From positions 186,001-250,000 of the forward strand of contig NZ_CABFVU010000005.1 in assembly GCF_902150045.1 (NCBI RefSeq): DNA of 64,000 bases, given 5' to 3'. Of this stretch, positions 59,480 to 64,000 are shown piece after piece (the first letter of the stretch is position 1; each line of letters opens with the position of its first letter). The position numbers were made by a program, and so were the translations under genes. The notes beneath the pieces are model-generated. The model was not told the DNA's origin. It was given only the letters and a program-made list of their open reading frames with translations, and searched no databases. The stretch is from Chitinophaga polysaccharea (GTDB lineage Bacteria; Bacteroidota; Bacteroidia; Chitinophagales; Chitinophagaceae).

Positions 59480-60376
59480 ATGGAGCAGGTGGAAAGAATT
59501 GATACTGTTAAGCAATACAATGATACCCTGGGAGTTGACACCTTACATCCGCTTGTGAGCGTTGTTGATTTCGATGGCATGCCAACTTATCAGTATTTTA
59601 GGAGATACATGGGCATCTATGCCATCTTCCTAAAGTATATCAGATGTGGTGATATGAAGTATGGTTGCCAGCCATATGATTATGAAGATGGTACATTGGT
59701 GTTTATTTCACCAGGTCAGGTTTATGGAATTGATAGCAAGGGAGAAATGATCAAGCCCCAGGGTAAGGCACTTGTGTTTCACCCGGACCTGATAGCAGGT
59801 ACAGATCTTGGCAGAAAAATTAAGAACTACACTTTCTTTTCCTATGAAGTGAATGAAGCCCTGCACTTATCAAAAAAAGAAAGGGCAATTGTAAATGATT
59901 GTTTTGAAAAAATTGAATATGAAATAGGCCAGAATATAGATAAGCATAGTAAAACGCTTATTGTTTCCAACATCGAATTATTCCTGAACTATTGTATGCG
60001 TTTTTATGACCGCCAGTTTATTACCCGGGGCCATGCCAACAGAGATATTCTGGTAAGATTTGAAAGCTTGCTGAACGAATATTTTCAGTCCGATAAATGT
60101 CAGGTATCAGGCCTGCCAACCGTAACCTGGTGTGCCGGGCAGTTGCATCTTTCAACCAATTATTTTGGGGACCTTATCAAAAAAGAAACAGGTAGTACGG
60201 CGTTAGACTATATACAATCCAAAGTGATTGACACAGCAAAGTCCATGATATTTGACAGCGATAAATCTATCAGTGATATAGCTTTTCATTTAGGTTTTAA
60301 GTACCAACAACATTTCACCCGGTTGTTTAAACAGAAAACCGGGAAAACACCCACTGAATACAGGTTGTTAAATTAA
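59480..60376 (+). CDS. AraC-family transcriptional regulator (divergent to CMD-ABM genes)
   Basis: 298 residues. The N-terminal sensor half (HPLVSVVDFDGMPTYQYFR, YDYEDGTLVFISPGQVYGID) is followed by the AraC domain with PTVTWCAGQLHLSTNYFGDL and KSISDIAFHLGFKYQQHFTRLF, ending KTPTEYRLLN. It faces the CMD-like gene with a 152-bp shared intergenic region, which holds a TAAATTTG -7 box at 59452-59459 for this gene. It is likely the regulator of the leftward CMD-ABM(-acetyltransferase) group. Confidence 0.93.
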   Translation: MEQVERIDTVKQYNDTLGVDTLHPLVSVVDFDGMPTYQYFRRYMGIYAIFLKYIRCGDMKYGCQPYDYEDGTLVFISPGQVYGIDSKGEMIKPQGKALVFHPDLIAGTDLGRKIKNYTFFSYEVNEALHLSKKERAIVNDCFEKIEYEIGQNIDKHSKTLIVSNIELFLNYCMRFYDRQFITRGHANRDILVRFESLLNEYFQSDKCQVSGLPTVTWCAGQLHLSTNYFGDLIKKETGSTALDYIQSKVIDTAKSMIFDSDKSISDIAFHLGFKYQQHFTRLFKQKTGKTPTEYRLLN

Positions 60377-60425
60377 AATATTGCTGATGTTTTCTTCAGT
60401 GCTGCTCTTCATTGCAGGTATCATA

Positions 60426-61454
60426 TTACTGACGTTTTAAGGGAAGGTTACGAAAAAAAGCCTGCTTGAATACTTTGCGTAATTCCTTGGGAGTAACAAA
60501 TTGCCATTCAAATAATCTGCTTTTAAAATATAAAGGAAGAATTCTTTTTTCTTTTTTATGTCTTAAAAGTATAAACCATTTTTTGAAGAGCATTTCATTG
60601 AATATATGAACGGAATAGTTCCTGGATTTGGAATTACCCAGTTTCAGGGCCTCAAAAACCTGCAGGAACTCTTTTGAGCTTCTGGATGAAAACCGATAAC
60701 TGGAGTAGTCATGATGAATCCGAATTAAATTTTCATCCTTGGGAATGCCCAGGTTTGTATGGATGTTCTCGATGATACGGAGCTCTGCACGAACTATTTT
60801 TTCATTCTGCACTTTTGAAATGTTATTTCCGTGAAGGCGGTATGCGACAAGGACCTCGTTCAGGTTTGCTACGGGATGATGTATGGAGATCCTGTAAGAA
60901 AGATCATAGTCTTCCGCGGGAGAATAATCCCGGTATCCACCTGCCTCCACCATGGCAGATCTTTTGATCATTAAGGTCGAATTGATAAAGATATTATGAA
61001 ATACCAATTCAGGAGATATATCCTTGTCTCCTGCAATCACATTCAGGTTTCCGGTCTGTTCGCCGGATTCATCAATAGTTATGGCTTGCCCGCCACACAT
61101 TGCGATTTCAGGATTCGAATTTAAGAAACCGGTTTGTACTTTAAGACGATCAGGCATGGCTAAATCGTCACAATCCAGAATTGCTATATATTGTCCTTTA
61201 GCCTCTTCAATCCCACGGTTACGGGTAAAAGTAAGGCCCCTGTTGCTATCATTGTGAATAAAACGGATTCGGGGATCAGTAAATTTATGAACGATGTCGG
61301 GTGTACGATCTGTGGAGCCATCATTAATAATTAACAGCTCAAAATCAGTAAAGCTTTGATCGAGGACACTTTGTACGGCCTTTTCAATATAGGCTTCACC
61401 GTTAAAGGCAGCCATAAAAACAGTAACTAAAGGGGGATTTACATTTTTATCCAT
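60426..61454 (-). CDS. Glycosyltransferase family 2
   Basis: 342 residues. GT-A core: PLVTVFMAAFNGEAYIEKAVQ, LLIINDGSTDRTPDI, FTRNRGIEEAKGQYIAILD and DCDDLAMPDRL (metal motif), then AEDYDLSYRISIHH (acceptor-side ED). The C-terminal 90 residues are basic and helical. Likely adds a sugar in surface glycan synthesis. No neighbouring glycan genes; followed on the right by 477 bases without a convincing gene. Confidence 0.92.
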   Translation of the reverse strand: MDKNVNPPLVTVFMAAFNGEAYIEKAVQSVLDQSFTDFELLIINDGSTDRTPDIVHKFTDPRIRFIHNDSNRGLTFTRNRGIEEAKGQYIAILDCDDLAMPDRLKVQTGFLNSNPEIAMCGGQAITIDESGEQTGNLNVIAGDKDISPELVFHNIFINSTLMIKRSAMVEAGGYRDYSPAEDYDLSYRISIHHPVANLNEVLVAYRLHGNNISKVQNEKIVRAELRIIENIHTNLGIPKDENLIRIHHDYSSYRFSSRSSKEFLQVFEALKLGNSKSRNYSVHIFNEMLFKKWFILLRHKKEKRILPLYFKSRLFEWQFVTPKELRKVFKQAFFRNLPLKRQ

Positions 61455-61931
61455 GCAGATCGGTTATTGAATTGGATAGATCATTATGTTCATAAAATAT
61501 TTTCTTTTCACGGCTATTTATCCTGCTGCTGCCGGTTTTGAGCTCGAAGATAATTTTCATTTTTGATTCCTGTGCATTTTTTTCTTATCAATTGCAAAAC
61601 AGCAGGAACAGGTTTTACTCTAAAATCAATTATTGTCGTTTAACGAAAACGATCTGCAAAAAAGGATGGATAAACAGATGAAGAATTTCATTCCTGGATC
61701 AGCAAAGGATTTTTTATTGTCGCAGAAGAATATAAGGTCCATGCCGGGAACTGCGATTTTTACATTGATCTGTTATTTTATCATAGAACATTGCAGTGTT
61801 TAAGCGCAATTGAGTTGAAGGCTGCACATGTCGCCAATGCTTATGGCGGAACATCAGACCTGCAATCATTGGTATCCCGGAGCAGGGCTGATATGGCAGG
61901 AAATACCGGGTATTCCCATGGAAAAGAAAAA
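61455..61931. other. Intergenic region with no convincing gene
   Basis: The stretch separates the glycosyltransferase start from the sigma-factor end. It is AT-rich and shows only short frames, including the one at 61666-61803. No terminator, repeat or consensus promoter is evident. Confidence 0.6.
61666..61803 (+). CDS. Short frame of 45 codons, doubtful
   Basis: ATG preceded by AAAGG at close distance. It encodes 45 residues with one hydrophobic stretch (AIFTLICYFIIEHCSV) at the end. No family recognised. It could be a small membrane peptide or chance; listed because it is the best frame in the region. Confidence 0.2.
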   Translation: MDKQMKNFIPGSAKDFLLSQKNIRSMPGTAIFTLICYFIIEHCSV

Positions 61932-62522
61932 TTAAAGATCACCCCAGAAAAGAATGAAAAGTGCCAGCAGTCCTTGTTTTAATAACGCAGCTCTCAGCAA
62001 TTTAACGGCTGTTTGTTTCTGGTTAAGCACTGTTTTAGTACTGATGTGAAGTATCTTCACCACTTCTGCAGTATCTCTCCCTTCAAAGTAGATCATTCTA
62101 AAAACTTCGGCACAGCCTTTTGGAAGTAAGTTAATCTGTTCGTGCGCGGCAGCAGCCACCCTGGCACGGACCTGCTCAACCTCCGACTGCCAATCATAAT
62201 CGTCTCCTACAAGCTGGAGCTCATTCAAGGAAAGCTGTTCTTTTTTGAGCTGCCCCAGCCAGCGGAAGCTGGCATGGCGTGTGACAAGAAAAAGATAATT
62301 TTTCAGATGCAGGAAACTATCAAAATGCTTTGGCTGTTCAGCGGTTTTTACAAGAATACCGGAAACGATATCTTTTGCTGCTTCTGCATCATTGACTAAC
62401 TTAAAGGCATAATAACTGAGCTGCCCGAAAAATTTCAGGTAGATATGTTCCAATGCTTTCGGGTCTCCATCTTCAATAAGCGTAAGGAGCTCCTGTTCTT
62501 CCAAAAGTTTATCTGCGTGCAA
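61932..62522 (-). CDS. ECF-type RNA polymerase sigma-70 factor
   Basis: 196 residues. Region 2 is LLTLIEDGDPKALEHIYLKFFGQLSYYAFKLV in pieces, with NDAEAAKDIVSGILVK (2.4 area); region 4 is LLPKGCAEVFRMIYFEGRDTAEVVKILHISTKTVLNQK. Bacteroidota ECF factors of this type usually pair with FecR-type anti-sigma factors and SusC/D receptors, but none is adjacent. The C-terminus LLKQGLLALFILFWGDL is strikingly hydrophobic, as in some members of the group, and may attach the protein to the membrane. The promoter target is unknown. Confidence 0.9.
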   Translation of the reverse strand: MHADKLLEEQELLTLIEDGDPKALEHIYLKFFGQLSYYAFKLVNDAEAAKDIVSGILVKTAEQPKHFDSFLHLKNYLFLVTRHASFRWLGQLKKEQLSLNELQLVGDDYDWQSEVEQVRARVAAAAHEQINLLPKGCAEVFRMIYFEGRDTAEVVKILHISTKTVLNQKQTAVKLLRAALLKQGLLALFILFWGDL

Positions 62523-62642
62523 TTTTCTGCTTGATTTTCCTTCCGCGCAAACTAAAATAAAAATTTGATAATCTATAGTTTTGGCGCAGGGGAAAAAATG
62601 AGAGGGAATAATATGCCCCTGACTTCAGGCTTACAGCTGTTT

Positions 62643-64000
62643 TTATATCTGGTTAAAAAAAGTGCTTAACGACTGCTCCGTTGGCAGGCCAATTTTTTTT
62701 CTTATCCGGTACCGGCTTACTTCTACGCCACGTACGGTTATGTTCAGCAGCTGCGATATTTCTTTTGTGGTCAGATTCAATTTAATGTAAGCGCATACTT
62801 TTAAATCGGAGGTAGTCAGCTGAGGGTATTGTTTTTTTAGTTTATTCAGGAAATCATCATTCAACTCGTCAAAATGAGCGGCAAACACTTCCCAGTTGGC
62901 ATTGATCTTTTCTGCATCCTTAATGAGATCCGTGATACTTTTAATATCATTTGTTTCACTGTTGAGGCGCGACACTCTTTCCTTTATTTTGGTCAAGGTA
63001 TCCGATTTTTCCATCAGGTGCATACTGGTGTTTGCAAGCTCTTTTTTCTTCAGCAGCACCTCCTGTTCCAGTTTTTCCTTTTGAAGCCTGATGATTTCCT
63101 TTTCATTTTTCTCCAGCTCCAGGTGATGAATGTATCTGAGTTTCTTCTGTTCTTCCTCAAATTTTTGCTGTTGCAGCAGCAGCTTATGTTTCAGGTACCT
63201 GCGTATCATAAATACCAGGCCGGCTAAAATAGCCATATAGCCAAGTATCGCCCAGGTGGTTTTATACCAGGGAGCCTTTATTATAAAGGTATATGACATC
63301 ACCGGGGATTCGTTATGCTGGTAGTCCCGGGCTTTTACTTTAAAGGTGTATTCCCCGTTCGACAGGTTAGTGTAGTCTTTTTCTGTTTTACTATCCCAGG
63401 ATGACCAGTCGTTATCGTAACCTTCCAGTTGATAGCTATACGTAATATTTTGCTGGAAATCATATACCGGGGAGCTGTACTCAAAATGAAAAGCGTTGAA
63501 TGCCGATGGTAACTGCAGAATTTCCCTGTTGCTGCCGGAAGCGGCGGCTGCAGGATCTGTGTCCTGGTAACCGCCATAGATGGTGCTGTCGGTTCTACCG
63601 GTGATCTTCACCATTCCCAGTCGCACGGTAATGCGTTGCTGGGAGGAAGTATATCTTTGATAGTCGAGATGGATCAATCCTTTTTCTGAGCCAATAAATA
63701 CATTTTCCCTGTTATAGGGATAAATGTTCTCAAACTTCGGAAGGAGCTGCCCGGCCAGCTCCGGGAAATAAGTGACCTTGGGCAAACCACCGGTATCAGC
63801 CGAAAAATGCACTACACCTGTCCCTTTCTCGTTGCAGAACCAGATGTTACCTTCCTTGTCTTCCGTCAGGTACCGTACTTTCATCCTGCCAAAAACAGCG
63901 GAAAGAAACCCCGAGGGGGAGAATTTTTGGGAGGAGGGGTTAAACTCGTAAAGTCCTCCCGAAGTAGCAAAGAGGATTTGATTTTTTATTTTAAAAACAA
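62643..64000 (-). CDS. Two-component-type propeller/triple-Y sensor with LuxR-like HTH, start outside window
   Basis: 452 residues visible; the frame is open to the right edge (upstream reading GGLYEFNPSSQKF, then GNIWFCNEKGTGVVHFS), so most of a periplasmic beta-propeller lies outside. A triple-Y domain (ITYSYQLEGYDNDWSSW, GEYTFKVKARD), one membrane helix (WAILGYMAILAGLVFMI) and a long coiled coil follow. The C-terminus is a LuxR-like helix-turn-helix (TSDLKVCAYIKLNLTTKEIS, RGVEVSRYRIRKKIGL). No histidine-kinase domain is present: the sensor itself ends in the DNA-binding domain, as in the one-component membrane regulators of this phylum. Confidence 0.9.
   Translation of the reverse strand, partial: VFKIKNQILFATSGGLYEFNPSSQKFSPSGFLSAVFGRMKVRYLTEDKEGNIWFCNEKGTGVVHFSADTGGLPKVTYFPELAGQLLPKFENIYPYNRENVFIGSEKGLIHLDYQRYTSSQQRITVRLGMVKITGRTDSTIYGGYQDTDPAAAASGSNREILQLPSAFNAFHFEYSSPVYDFQQNITYSYQLEGYDNDWSSWDSKTEKDYTNLSNGEYTFKVKARDYQHNESPVMSYTFIIKAPWYKTTWAILGYMAILAGLVFMIRRYLKHKLLLQQQKFEEEQKKLRYIHHLELEKNEKEIIRLQKEKLEQEVLLKKKELANTSMHLMEKSDTLTKIKERVSRLNSETNDIKSITDLIKDAEKINANWEVFAAHFDELNDDFLNKLKKQYPQLTTSDLKVCAYIKLNLTTKEISQLLNITVRGVEVSRYRIRKKIGLPTEQSLSTFFNQI

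Noticed and set aside
61791..61982. 63-codon plus-strand frame
   Set aside because: Begins without a start signal, overlaps the end of the sigma factor on the other strand and resembles nothing known.
1..64000. CRISPR arrays, prophage or integrative element
   Set aside because: No regularly spaced repeats, integrase, relaxase, phage structural or Cas genes were seen; the single tRNA shows no downstream duplicate of its 3' end.

Overview
The window looks like chromosomal DNA of a Bacteroidota bacterium, most likely the family Chitinophagaceae (Chitinophaga-like). The signs are promoters of the form TTTG-N19-TAnnTTTG, a large secreted protein with PKD domains and a gliding-motility/type IX-type C-terminus, TonB-dependent receptors with an N-terminal carboxypeptidase-regulatory-like domain, many AraC regulators, and families typical of the group (DUF2625, HopJ-like, triple-Y/LuxR hybrid sensors, two-domain fucosidase clusters). 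No plasmid, phage, CRISPR array, rRNA or complete insertion sequence is visible. One tRNA-Lys(TTT) is present.

Layout. 1-6.3 kb: two siderophore-type TonB receptors (the first cut by the window edge), a lipoprotein alpha/beta hydrolase, and the C-terminal remnant of an AraC regulator of the PchR type. 6.3-14 kb: single genes (sugar-phosphate isomerase-like protein, DUF481 barrel, membrane-bound AraC regulator, serine hydrolase, MsrB), then a TetR regulator and a carboxymuconolactone decarboxylase-like gene that carry nearly identical operators. 14-17.4 kb: three glycosyltransferases. 17.5-21.1 kb: GH71/99-like lipoprotein with a beta-trefoil tail, HAD phosphatase, second serine hydrolase.

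21.4-31 kb is the best-defined system: an L-fucose utilisation locus. Operon 1 encodes a GH95 fucosidase and an SGNH esterase. Operon 2 encodes an L-fucose dehydrogenase-like SDR, a GH29 fucosidase, an L-fuconate dehydratase and a sodium/solute symporter. A cupin-AraC regulator lies between them. Both operon promoters carry the same pair of AGTCAA boxes, 21 bp apart and exactly 37 bp upstream of a TAnnTTTG -7 box that has no -33 partner. This fits one AraC activator switching on both operons. No SusC/SusD pair is present.

31-48.5 kb: a secreted tail-fibre-like protein, a 114-bp imperfect palindrome, a GMC oxidoreductase with its small partner subunit, DinB, a FucP-like sugar MFS with an M20 amidohydrolase, a membrane glycosyltransferase, RidA, a Crp/Fnr regulator, a PfpI-like protein, a luciferase-like monooxygenase, a KAS III-like enzyme, a lectin/PKD surface protein, RluF and tRNA-Lys. 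48.6-54 kb: a MocR-type regulator, GNAT and MFS (the MFS gene has a frameshift) facing a full-length dxs. 54-60.4 kb: an SDR/AraC pair bracketed by a duplicated upstream sequence; an RsgA-like GTPase preceded by a canonical promoter, a 17-codon leader ORF and long-range complementarity to its start region (a candidate translational attenuator); an acetyltransferase; and an AraC-linked pair of carboxymuconolactone decarboxylase and monooxygenase genes. 60.4-64 kb: a glycosyltransferase, an ECF sigma factor and a triple-Y/LuxR sensor that runs off the right edge.
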